Below are positions 45,301 through 51,885 of a DNA stretch of 64,000 nucleotides, piece after piece. Source of the stretch: Bradyrhizobium sp. SRL28 (GTDB lineage Bacteria; Pseudomonadota; Alphaproteobacteria; Rhizobiales; Xanthobacteraceae); NCBI RefSeq assembly GCF_018596315.1, contig NZ_JAHEAG010000001.1:806001-870000 (forward strand), given 5' to 3'. Under the pieces are notes generated by a model. It had not been told where the DNA came from and did no database searches. It saw only the letters and a program-made list of their open reading frames with translations. The translations under genes and the position numbers were made by a program. Numbering within the stretch: the first letter of the stretch is position 1; each line of letters begins with the position of its first letter.

Positions 45301-45864
45301 ACCGAGCGCGACGACCTCGTCGAAGCCATCAAGCGGCTGCGCCAGGGCATCCAGAGCCTCAATAAGGAAGCCCGCGAGCGGCTGTTGACCTCGTTCGAGA
45401 CCGTCAACGAGCACTTCAAGCGGCTGTTCACGGAACTGTTCGGCGGCGGCGAAGCAGCACTTCATCTGATCGAAAGCGACGATCCGCTGGAGGCTGGTCT
45501 GGAAATCATCGCAAAACCGCCCGGCAAGAAGCCGCAGACGCTGTCGCTGCTGTCAGGTGGCGAGCAGGCGCTGACGGCGCTGGCGTTGATCTTCGCGGTG
45601 TTCCTCACCAACCCGTCGCCGATCTGCGTGCTGGACGAAGTCGACGCCCCGCTCGACGACCACAACGTGGAGCGGTTCTGTAACCTGCTGCACGAAATGA
45701 CGTCGTCGACGGAAACCCGCTTCATCATCATCACGCACAATCCGATCACGATGGCGCGGATGAACCGGCTGTTCGGCGTCACCATGGCCGAACGCGGCGT
45801 GTCGCAACTGGTCTCGGTCGGCCTCGACGACGCCGTGAAGATCCTGGATCAGATCGTGGCGTGA
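42400..45864 (+). CDS. smc: Chromosome segregation ATPase SMC
   Basis: SMC, with ScpA and ScpB, folds and segregates the chromosome. It has a Walker A GPNGCGKSN (residues 31-39), two coiled coils around a hinge in the middle (GVTVTKGYEKAIGAVLGDDL), the ABC signature LSGGEQALTAL near residue 1051 and Walker B CVLDEVDAPLDDHN. The ATG at 42400 (MKLTRLRLHGFKSFVEPTDF) gives 1154 residues, which fits the family; the frame upstream of it is non-coding. The 226-base gap before it holds no clear gene. Confidence 0.96.
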   Translation: MKLTRLRLHGFKSFVEPTDFMIEPGLTGVVGPNGCGKSNLVEALRWAMGETSHKSLRAADMDAVIFAGSGNRPARNHAEVVMTIDNSDRTAPAAVNDSQLLEISRRIERESGSAYRINGRDVRARDVQILFADAATGARSPALVHQGKIGEIIQAKPEQRRRVLEDAAGVAGLHARRHEAELRLKAAETNLTRVEDVIGQLSGQMEGLKKQARQAIRFREVAAKVRKAEATLFHLRWLEANVDVAEAGHTHDINVREMAERTREQAEAARIQAIRASELPALREGEARAAAGLQRLTNAREQLDREEGRAKERVAELDRRLTQFAADIAREQQQTSDAEIALQRLDTEDAELKEEIKSRVEKRSGVDERVSDAETTLAAAERMFGELTTALADLTAKRKQLEAGVRTHRDRLARLDQEIASVQADEQKLSDETGNLGDLDVLAATMETAQETLAASEAAAQASETGHVAARQKLEASRAPLTEADKRVQRLETEARTISKLVNGETKNLWPPIIDGVTVTKGYEKAIGAVLGDDLDAPVDPSAPMRWTHAGASFDDPLLPAGVDPLAAHVEAPSELARRLAQIGVVPKERGAELVSQLKTGQRLVSLEGDVWRWDGFVAAAHAPTGAARRLAERARLVDIEHELEQARTDAANKRQALEDAEAELKAASAAESAAREAWRAAQREADAARERHATTEREINRHAARKSALTEAHTRLAADRSEAEAAHESANAALAELPPTDETEAKLSAVRSEIDGHRRFAAQVRAEAQALAREAELADKRVQAITAERTEWQNRRQSSASQVATVEARITEVTAERADLENAPALFAEKRRALINEIESAESARRVAADALAAAESVMAQTDREAKASLEALSSAREACARAEERMEGTKRRLSDIEREIHDMLEVEPHAVAAMAEIEPGAELPPLNEIEESLEKLRRDRERLGAVNLRAEEELREVETQHTALTTERDDLVEAIKRLRQGIQSLNKEARERLLTSFETVNEHFKRLFTELFGGGEAALHLIESDDPLEAGLEIIAKPPGKKPQTLSLLSGGEQALTALALIFAVFLTNPSPICVLDEVDAPLDDHNVERFCNLLHEMTSSTETRFIIITHNPITMARMNRLFGVTMAERGVSQLVSVGLDDAVKILDQIVA

Positions 45865-45886
45865 GATCGCCCGTTTACCCGATTGA

Positions 45887-45985
45887 CGTCATCATCCGCG
45901 AAGGCGGATGATCCAGTACGCCGCGCTTTCTGTGAGACTCTCAACCTTCTCGGCGTACTGGATGCCCGCCTACGCGGGCATGACG
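45887..45985. repeat. Family-D intergenic repeat (copy 2)
   Basis: The sequence is CGTCATCATCCGCGAAGGCG ... GGCGTACTGGATGCCCGCC, then TACGCGGGCATGACG, between smc and the Rsm22 gene on the same strand. It matches the copy at 15033 in its core GATCCAGTACGCCG and the complementary CGTACTGGAT. Confidence 0.8.
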
Positions 45986-45992
45986 AGAACAA

Positions 45993-46961
45993 ATGACCTC
46001 ACCCGACCTCCCCGCTGAACTGAAAGCCGCGCTCGACGGCAAGCTGCGGGGTTTTTCGCGCAGCGACGCTGCCGGCCGCGCAGCTTCAATCTCGAAAACC
46101 TATCGCGACGGCGGCGGCTCCGGCGGCATCCGGTCGGAAACCGATGCACTGGCCTACGCACTGGCGCGGATGCCCGCGACCTATGCCGCAGTAACGGCGA
46201 GCCTGAACGCGCTCGTCGAGATCAGGCCGGAGTTCGCGCCCAACAGCCTGCTCGATGTCGGCGCCGGGCCGGGAACCGCGACCTGGGCAGCGGCGGAGGC
46301 TTTCCCCTCACTGCAGCGCTTTGCACTGCTCGATGCCAACAATACCTTGCGCACGCTGGCGCTCGACCTCGCACGGGACAGCACGCGTCTTCGTCAGATC
46401 AACTACGACCGCGGCGAAGCCCGCGCCGCTCTGACCAGCGCGGATGCGGCCGATCTCGTCGTGGCGAGCTACGTGATCGGCGAGATCGGCGACGCCGAGC
46501 GGCGTACGCTCGCCGAACTGATGTGGGAAAAGACCCGCAACACGCTGCTCGTCGTCGAACCCGGTACGCCTGCAGGCTACGCAAGGATCATCGAGCTGAG
46601 AGGAAGGTTGATCGCTCTCGGCGCACACGTCGCCGCCCCCTGCCCGCACGACGGCCAATGCCCGCTGCAGCCGCCCGACTGGTGCCATTTCACCCAGCGC
46701 CTGCAGCGCTCGCGCGCGCATAAGCAGGTCAAGGGCGCGGAGCTGCCGTTCGAAGACGAAAGGTTCTCCTATGTTGCACTCGCGCGCGCGCCGGTCGCAC
46801 AGCGCCCTTCCCGCGTGCTGGCGCAACCGGCCGTCAGCAAGGTCGAAATAACAGCAAAGCTCTGCACTCCGGATGGTCTCGCCCTCACAAAGGTGCCTCG
46901 CCGCACCAAGGCGGATTACGCCGCCGCCCGGCGCTGGCGGTGGGGGGACGCTGTTAATTGA
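45993..46961 (+). CDS. Rsm22-like small-subunit rRNA methyltransferase family
   Basis: The 322-residue class I methyltransferase has SLLDVGAGPGTATWAAAEAF as motif I. The Rsm22 cysteine cluster APCPHDGQCPLQPPDWCHFT is followed by a further cysteine in KLCTPDG, likely Fe-S or zinc ligands. The yeast and mitochondrial homologue is needed for small ribosomal subunit assembly; the bacterial role is inferred from that. The ATG is 8 bases after the family-D repeat. Its product shares no operon partner that I can see beyond smc upstream. Confidence 0.85.
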   Translation: MTSPDLPAELKAALDGKLRGFSRSDAAGRAASISKTYRDGGGSGGIRSETDALAYALARMPATYAAVTASLNALVEIRPEFAPNSLLDVGAGPGTATWAAAEAFPSLQRFALLDANNTLRTLALDLARDSTRLRQINYDRGEARAALTSADAADLVVASYVIGEIGDAERRTLAELMWEKTRNTLLVVEPGTPAGYARIIELRGRLIALGAHVAAPCPHDGQCPLQPPDWCHFTQRLQRSRAHKQVKGAELPFEDERFSYVALARAPVAQRPSRVLAQPAVSKVEITAKLCTPDGLALTKVPRRTKADYAAARRWRWGDAVN

Positions 46962-46963
46962 CC

Positions 46964-47045
46964 CGTCATTCCGGGATGGTCCGTAGGACCAGACCCGGAA
47001 TCTCGAGATTCCGGGTTCGATGCTTTGCATCGCCCCGGAATGACG
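46964..47045. repeat. Palindromic intergenic repeat (CGTCATTCCGGG type)
   Basis: CGTCATTCCGGGATGGTCCG ... CATCGCCCCGGAATGACG, with an inner palindromic CCCGGAATCTCGAGATTCCGGG. It is between Rsm22 and LemA, both on the plus strand. Confidence 0.8.
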
Positions 47046-47178
47046 ACGGAGTGTTCGCCGCTTGAACTTATCCCGCCCCACTTCCGACTAAAGCCATGCC
47101 CCAACTCGCGGCGGGCTGCCGCGCGCCCGGTTTTTCGTCTAGTTTCCCTGCCTCTTCGTCCCACAGGAGTTGTCCGTC

Positions 47179-47739
47179 ATGTCGACCGGCTGGATCGTTC
47201 TCGGCGTCATCGTCATCATCGTGCTGTTTGCCTTCGGGGCGTATAACCGCCTCGTCGCGCTCAGCCAGCGCGTCAGTCAGGCCTTTGCCGACATCGACGT
47301 CCAGCTCAAGCAGCGCCACGACCTGATCCCGAACCTGGTCGAGACGGTCAAGGGCTACGCCTCGCACGAGCGCGGCACGCTCGACGACGTCATCAAGGCG
47401 CGCAATTCGGCGATGTCGGCGCAGGGGCCTGCACAGGTGTCCGCCGCCGAGAACCAGCTGAGCGGGGCGCTCGGGCGCCTGATCGCGCTGTCGGAGGCTT
47501 ATCCGGACCTCAAGGCCAACGCCAATTTCCAGCAGTTGGCGAGCGAACTGTCCGATCTCGAAAACAAGATCGCCGCCAGCCGACGTTTCTTCAACAACGC
47601 GGTCCAAGAATACAACACCGGCATCCAGCAGCTTCCCGCGGCGCTGTTCGCCGGCATGTTCGGCTTCACCCGCAAGGAATTTTTCGACCTCGGCGCCAGC
47701 CGCACCGAAGTCGAGGCCGTGCCGACCGTGAAGTTCTGA
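47179..47739 (+). CDS. LemA family protein
   Basis: This 186-residue protein has one N-terminal transmembrane helix (STGWIVLGVIVIIVLFAFGA) and the LemA helical bundle, including SQRVSQAFADIDVQLKQRHD, LIPNLVETVKGYASHERGTL and the ending FGFTRKEFFDLGASRTEVEA. I chose the ATG at 47179 with CAGGAG 9 bases upstream. LemA proteins are membrane-anchored with an unknown biochemical role; they are commonly paired with an M48 protease, as here, where one follows 31 bases later. Confidence 0.9.
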   Translation: MSTGWIVLGVIVIIVLFAFGAYNRLVALSQRVSQAFADIDVQLKQRHDLIPNLVETVKGYASHERGTLDDVIKARNSAMSAQGPAQVSAAENQLSGALGRLIALSEAYPDLKANANFQQLASELSDLENKIAASRRFFNNAVQEYNTGIQQLPAALFAGMFGFTRKEFFDLGASRTEVEAVPTVKF

Positions 47740-47770
47740 CGCTTCAAACACCCGGCAGAGCAGCCTCATC

Positions 47771-48961
47771 ATGGCCGCGTATGGTCTCTACACGCATATC
47801 GCATCGAACAAGTTTCGTTCGATGCTGCTGCTCGCCGGCCTGTTCCTGCTGATCTACGTGCTGGTGTTTGCCGGCGCGCTGGTCGCGGAAGTGCTGATCA
47901 ACAGCAACGCCTCGGTCGACTATTACCTGATGCGCGCATCGCGCGATCTGATCGCGGCCTTGCCCTACGCGACAATCATCGCCGCGCTGTGGATCGTGAT
48001 CGCCTATTTCTTCCACCAGAACATGATCGACGCCGTAACCGGCGGTGAGAGCGTGACGCGGCAGCAGCAGCCGCGGCTCTATAATCTCCTGGAAAATCTT
48101 TGCATCTCGCGCGGCATCCCGATGCCGAAGCTGAAGGTGATGGACAGCCCGGCGCTGAACGCATTCGCAAGCGGCCTCAACCGGCGGCAATACACCGTTA
48201 CGGTCACATCGGGGCTTCTGGAGGCGCTCAACGACCAGGAAATCGAAGCCGTGCTCGGCCACGAGCTGACACATATCCGCAACGGCGACGTTCAGTTGAT
48301 GGTGATCGCGGTCATCATCGCCGGCGTGGTCGGTTTCTTCGGCGAGCTGTTCTTTCGCATGTTCACCAACCTGTCGTGGAATTCCAGCGGCAGCGGCTAT
48401 TCGTCATCGTCGTCTTCATCGTCCTCTTCTTCATCGTCCGACCGCGACAGCAAGGGCGGCGGCGGCGCAATCATCGCGATCATCATCGCGGTGGCGCTGA
48501 TCCTGCTGGCTTGGCTGTTGTCGCAAGTCGTGAAGCTCGCGCTGTCGCGGTCGCGCGAGTTGCTGGCTGACGCCGGCTCGGTCGAACTCACCAAGAATCC
48601 CGATGCCATGATCACGGCGCTGCGCAAGATCGAGAACCGCGGCGAGCTTCCCGGCGCGACGTCCGCGGTCATGGAGCTCTGCGTCGACAATCCGCGCGAG
48701 GGGTTTGCCGACCTGTTCGCGACCCATCCGTCGGTGGACAGGCGCGTCAAGGCGCTGGTGCAGTTCGCCGGCGGTCATGATCCCGGCCCACTCGCCCTGC
48801 CGTCGGACACGGAAGGCGAATCCGACGAGCCGAAGGAATCGGACTCCGGGCAGCTCCAACCGCCGGTTCCCCGCGGCCCGTGGAGCGATGCCAACGAGCC
48901 CGCCGGCGTTCCGGGCACTCGCCTCGGACCCTCCGATGGCCCTTGGGGCCCGCACCGCTAA
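47771..48961 (+). CDS. M48 family (HtpX-like) metallopeptidase
   Basis: A 396-residue membrane protease with two N-terminal helices, the zinc motif VLGHELTHIRNGDVQ (His164, Glu165, His168) and a later SRSRELLADAGSVELT with the third ligand glutamate. After two further helices come a serine run of about thirteen residues (around residue 215-230) and a proline-rich C-terminal tail. HtpX-type enzymes clear misfolded membrane proteins. It follows LemA closely, and the two probably form a unit. Confidence 0.9.
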   Translation: MAAYGLYTHIASNKFRSMLLLAGLFLLIYVLVFAGALVAEVLINSNASVDYYLMRASRDLIAALPYATIIAALWIVIAYFFHQNMIDAVTGGESVTRQQQPRLYNLLENLCISRGIPMPKLKVMDSPALNAFASGLNRRQYTVTVTSGLLEALNDQEIEAVLGHELTHIRNGDVQLMVIAVIIAGVVGFFGELFFRMFTNLSWNSSGSGYSSSSSSSSSSSSSDRDSKGGGGAIIAIIIAVALILLAWLLSQVVKLALSRSRELLADAGSVELTKNPDAMITALRKIENRGELPGATSAVMELCVDNPREGFADLFATHPSVDRRVKALVQFAGGHDPGPLALPSDTEGESDEPKESDSGQLQPPVPRGPWSDANEPAGVPGTRLGPSDGPWGPHR

Positions 48962-49127
48962 GAAGCCGCCCGATCCCGCCCCCCGGATTAACGAATTCGG
49001 TATGAATCATGGCGATGGGCTTCTAAGGAATTGAATTCTCCCTTGTTTCTGCCATGTTCGCGCCCAAAGCAGGGAATGGGGCCACCCGATCGCTCCCGCG
49101 GCCGGGGACGTTGTTCAAAGGAATTCC

Positions 49128-49880
49128 ATGGCAAAGCCAGTCGTGATTGTGGTGGGCGCGGACAAGGGCGGGGTCGGCAAGACGACCGTGTCGCGGACGC
49201 TCCTGGATTACTTCAGCGCCAACAACGTGCCGACCCGGGCATTCGACACCGAATCCCCGCGCGGCACCCTGAAGCGGTTCCATCCTGACATCACCGAGAT
49301 CGTCGACATGACGACAACCTCGGACCAGATGAAGATCTTCGATACGCTGAACGCGGCCAGCCCCTCCGTCACCGTAATCGACGTCCGCGCCGGACTGTTG
49401 TCTCCGGCGCTGGCCTCGCTGCGCGACATCGGCTTTCTCGACGCGGCCAAGGCGGGTCAGATCACCTTCGCCGTGTTCCATATATTGGGCCCCTCGATCG
49501 CCTCGCTGGATGAAATCGCCGAGACCGCGGGTTTCATGCAGGGCGCCAAATATTTCCTGGTGAAGAACTTCATCAACGACACCCAGTTCTTCCAGTGGGA
49601 CCAGTCGACCTACAACTCCTACTTTCACCGCATCAAGGACGCTACCGACCTCGTCATCCCCAAGCTCAACGAAATGGCCTACGAGCAGGTCGAGGTTTCC
49701 TCCGTGCCGTTCCTCAAATTCGTCGCCAACAAGGGCAAGGAGGACGAAGCCGCGAACTATTCGTTCGTGCTGCGCGGCTATGTCCGGCACTGGCTCGCCA
49801 ATGTCTGGAGCGAGTTCGATCGCATCAAGCTGACCGATCTCGTCGGCGCCAAGCCTGGCGTGCGCGGCGGTGAAAAATAG
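49128..49880 (+). CDS. ParA/MinD-like P-loop ATPase, first of a pair
   Basis: The 250-residue protein has a deviant Walker A of the ParA superfamily, VGADKGGVGKTTVSRTLLDY (signature Lys13, Lys18). It has a switch-like SVTVIDVRAGLLSPALASLR near residue 80 and VKNFINDTQFFQWDQSTYNS further on. It is shorter than chromosomal ParA and lacks the usual C-terminal helix for ParB contact as far as I can see. The ATG has AAGGA 6 bases upstream. A second, divergent relative follows 60 bases later. Confidence 0.75.
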   Translation: MAKPVVIVVGADKGGVGKTTVSRTLLDYFSANNVPTRAFDTESPRGTLKRFHPDITEIVDMTTTSDQMKIFDTLNAASPSVTVIDVRAGLLSPALASLRDIGFLDAAKAGQITFAVFHILGPSIASLDEIAETAGFMQGAKYFLVKNFINDTQFFQWDQSTYNSYFHRIKDATDLVIPKLNEMAYEQVEVSSVPFLKFVANKGKEDEAANYSFVLRGYVRHWLANVWSEFDRIKLTDLVGAKPGVRGGEK

Positions 49881-49940
49881 TCGCGCACCCGCCGCGATGG
49901 GGGCTGGAATAGGCGAAGAATTCCCTTGATATAGCGGGTG

Positions 49941-50609
49941 ATGAGCTCAACACCCGTCTACATCATCTGCTCGCCCCGGCCGCTTGTCGGCAAGACGCTG
50001 CTTGCGCGGCTCCTGAGCGAGTTCCTGCTGCTGAAGAACGGTTCGGTTGCCTCCTTCGACATCAACCTGAAGGAACCATCGCTGCTCGAATATCTGCCGC
50101 GCCTGACCGAGACGGCCGACGTCATGGACACCTACGGCAAGATGCAGCTCATGGACCGCCTGATCGTCAACGACGGTATCGCCAAGGTGATCGACCTCGG
50201 CTTTCATGCGTTTGACGAGTTCTTCAAGATGACCAACGAGATCGGCTTCCTGAAAGAAGCTGTGCGGCGCAGCGTCGCGCCGATCATCCTGTTCGTGGCC
50301 GATACCGACCGCGTTTCCGCGCGCGCCTATCCGACGTTGCGGGAGCAGTTCCCGCTGAAAGCGCTGATTGCGATCGACAACGAGCATGTGGTGCGCGGCG
50401 AGCTGCCCGAGGCGATGGGCCTCGGACGGGTGCTGCGAATAACGGCCCTGCCCTCCTTCCTGAAGACCTATGTCGACCGGGTGAGCTTTTCCTTCACCGA
50501 CTACCTGCGCAACGAGAGGGACTCGTCGACCGAGCTGCACCAGTGGATCCGCAGGAACTACACCAGCTTTCGCGAGCTTGAGTTCAGCCTGCTCCCGCAG
50601 CAGTCGTGA
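49941..50609 (+). CDS. ParA-like ATPase homologue with non-canonical Walker A
   Basis: The 222-residue protein has IICSPRPLVGKTLLARLLSE at the same residues (10-24) where its neighbour has the Walker A. The signature lysine is Arg13, the first two glycines are Pro-Leu, and GKT is kept, so ATP binding or turnover may be altered. Later blocks FDINLKEPSLLEYLPRLTET and KVIDLGFHAFDEFFKMTNEI resemble the paralogue's layout. A GTG at 49938 could also be the start. With the upstream gene it may form a heterodimeric pair; that is inference. Confidence 0.65.
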   Translation: MSSTPVYIICSPRPLVGKTLLARLLSEFLLLKNGSVASFDINLKEPSLLEYLPRLTETADVMDTYGKMQLMDRLIVNDGIAKVIDLGFHAFDEFFKMTNEIGFLKEAVRRSVAPIILFVADTDRVSARAYPTLREQFPLKALIAIDNEHVVRGELPEAMGLGRVLRITALPSFLKTYVDRVSFSFTDYLRNERDSSTELHQWIRRNYTSFRELEFSLLPQQS

Positions 50610-50634
50610 GCCCTTGCGACGGGTGCCGCCCCAC

Positions 50635-50654
50635 AATATTACCCGGGTAATATT
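50635..50654. promoter_or_regulatory. Perfect 20-bp palindrome upstream of the GIY-YIG gene
   Basis: AATATTACCCGGGTAATATT is a perfect palindrome centred between 50644 and 50645. A TTGACA (50653-50658) overlaps its right edge and could be the -35 of the downstream GTG gene at 50714, so a dimeric regulator bound here would block it. I cannot name the regulator. Confidence 0.6.
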
Positions 50655-50713
50655 GACATAACCGCCTTGTCAGGTACCGCCTCGGCCTGACTCCAACCGG
50701 CGAGGCCATCCCC

Positions 50714-51046
50714 GTGACATCAGACAGAAAGGCGGCCATCGCGGCCTACAAGGAGCGAAAAACCTTCGCAGGGATTTTCGTCATCCGCTGCAAGGCCTCG
50801 GCCCAGGCATGGGTCGGCCAGACGCCCAATCTGGAGAAGATCCAGAACCGGATCTGGTTCACGCTGCGCCAGGGCAGCCACACCTGCCGCACCCTGCAGG
50901 CGGCATGGACCGCGCATGGGCCGGACAGCCTGACGTTCGAGGAATGCGAACGGCTGGAAGAGGAAGAGACGTCTTACATACGCGATGCGCTGCTGAAGGA
51001 ACGCGCGCTGCACTGGCGGTCGCAGCTTGGCGCTGAAGCGGTCTGA
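50714..51046 (+). CDS. Small GIY-YIG domain protein
   Basis: The 110-residue protein is a stand-alone GIY-YIG domain: GIF at residues 20-22, WVG at 33-35 where UvrC has YVG, Arg46 in LEKIQNRIWFTLRQGSH, and a glutamate cluster at FEECERLEEEE. The expected tyrosines are Phe22 and Trp33, so nuclease activity is doubtful. The GTG start has GAGG 8 bases upstream. A perfect palindrome lies 60 bases before it. Related rhizobial proteins of this length exist, but I know no function. Confidence 0.7.
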   Translation: MTSDRKAAIAAYKERKTFAGIFVIRCKASAQAWVGQTPNLEKIQNRIWFTLRQGSHTCRTLQAAWTAHGPDSLTFEECERLEEEETSYIRDALLKERALHWRSQLGAEAV

Positions 51047-51066
51047 AGCCGCGCAACCATTGCTAG

Positions 51067-51200
51067 CCGTCGTCCCGGCCAAGCGAAGCGCGCGCCGGGA
51101 CCCATACCGCGTTGCTCGCGCGATTGAGACGAGATGGCTGACGCCTGCTCAAACAACTGCGGCCGGTGGCTATGGGTCCCTGCGTTCGCAGGGACGACGG
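51067..51200. repeat. Family-C intergenic repeat (copy 1)
   Basis: CCGTCGTCCCGGCCAAGCGA ... ATGGGTCCCTGCGTTCGCAG, ending GGACGACGG, lies between the convergent GIY-YIG and apt genes. The second copy is at 55396-55518, also convergent. Confidence 0.8.
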
Positions 51201-51225
51201 AAAGAACGGTTCGATTGACGAAAAC

Positions 51226-51765
51226 TCAATGCCCTTCGAACGCCATCAGCGTGCGCACCGGAACGTCCATCGCGCGCAATTTGGCGGCGCCGCCGAGATC
51301 CGGCAGGTCGATGATGAAGCAGGCCGCGACCACGTTGGCGCCAATCTGGCGCAGCAGCTTCACCGCGCCCTCCGCCGTGCCGCCGGTGGCGATGAGATCG
51401 TCGACCAGGATCACGCGCTCGCCGGGCTGGATTGCATCGACATGCATTTCCATTTCATCGAGGCCGTATTCCAGCGAATAGGCAATCCGCACGGTGGTGT
51501 GCGGCAGTTTTCCCTTCTTGCGGATCGGCACGAAGCCCGCGGAGACCTGATGCGCCACCGCGCCGCCGAGGATAAAACCCCTCGCCTCGATGCCGGCGAC
51601 CTTGTCGATCTTCAATCCCGCCCAGGGCTGCACCAGTTCATCGACCGCGCGGCGGAAGGCGCGCGCATCCGCCAGCAGGGTCGTGATGTCGCGAAACAGG
51701 ATGCCCTTCTTCGGGTAATCCGGAATGGTGCGGACGGTAGCCTTCAGATCGTGATCGAATGTCAT
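51226..51765 (-). CDS. apt: Adenine phosphoribosyltransferase
   Basis: Apt salvages adenine to AMP using PRPP. The 179-residue sequence has the PRPP motif [20 protein letters not shown] (core residues 118-130), [20 protein letters not shown] and an FPI-like [14 protein letters not shown] early segment, all canonical. Length and fold fit. The 5' leader of its mRNA would contain a family-B repeat, ending 30 bases before the start. The next gene upstream on the same strand is trpE(G), about 120 bases away. Confidence 0.95.
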   Translation of the reverse strand: MTFDHDLKATVRTIPDYPKKGILFRDITTLLADARAFRRAVDELVQPWAGLKIDKVAGIEARGFILGGAVAHQVSAGFVPIRKKGKLPHTTVRIAYSLEYGLDEMEMHVDAIQPGERVILVDDLIATGGTAEGAVKLLRQIGANVVAACFIIDLPDLGGAAKLRAMDVPVRTLMAFEGH

Positions 51766-51794
51766 CGGTCCTCAATCCCTTTTGACAACTCCTC

Positions 51795-51880
51795 CGTCAT
51801 TGCGAGGAGCGAAGCGACGAAGCAATCCACTCTTTCCCCAATGCGGCGAAATGGATTGCTTCGCTTCGCTCGCAATGACG
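51795..51880. repeat. Family-B palindromic repeat (copy 3)
   Basis: CGTCATTGCGAGGAGCGAAG ... TTCGCTCGCAATGACG, a full-length copy without the hairpin insert, lies between apt and trpE(G), both on the minus strand. Confidence 0.9.
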
Positions 51881-51885
51881 GGCCT

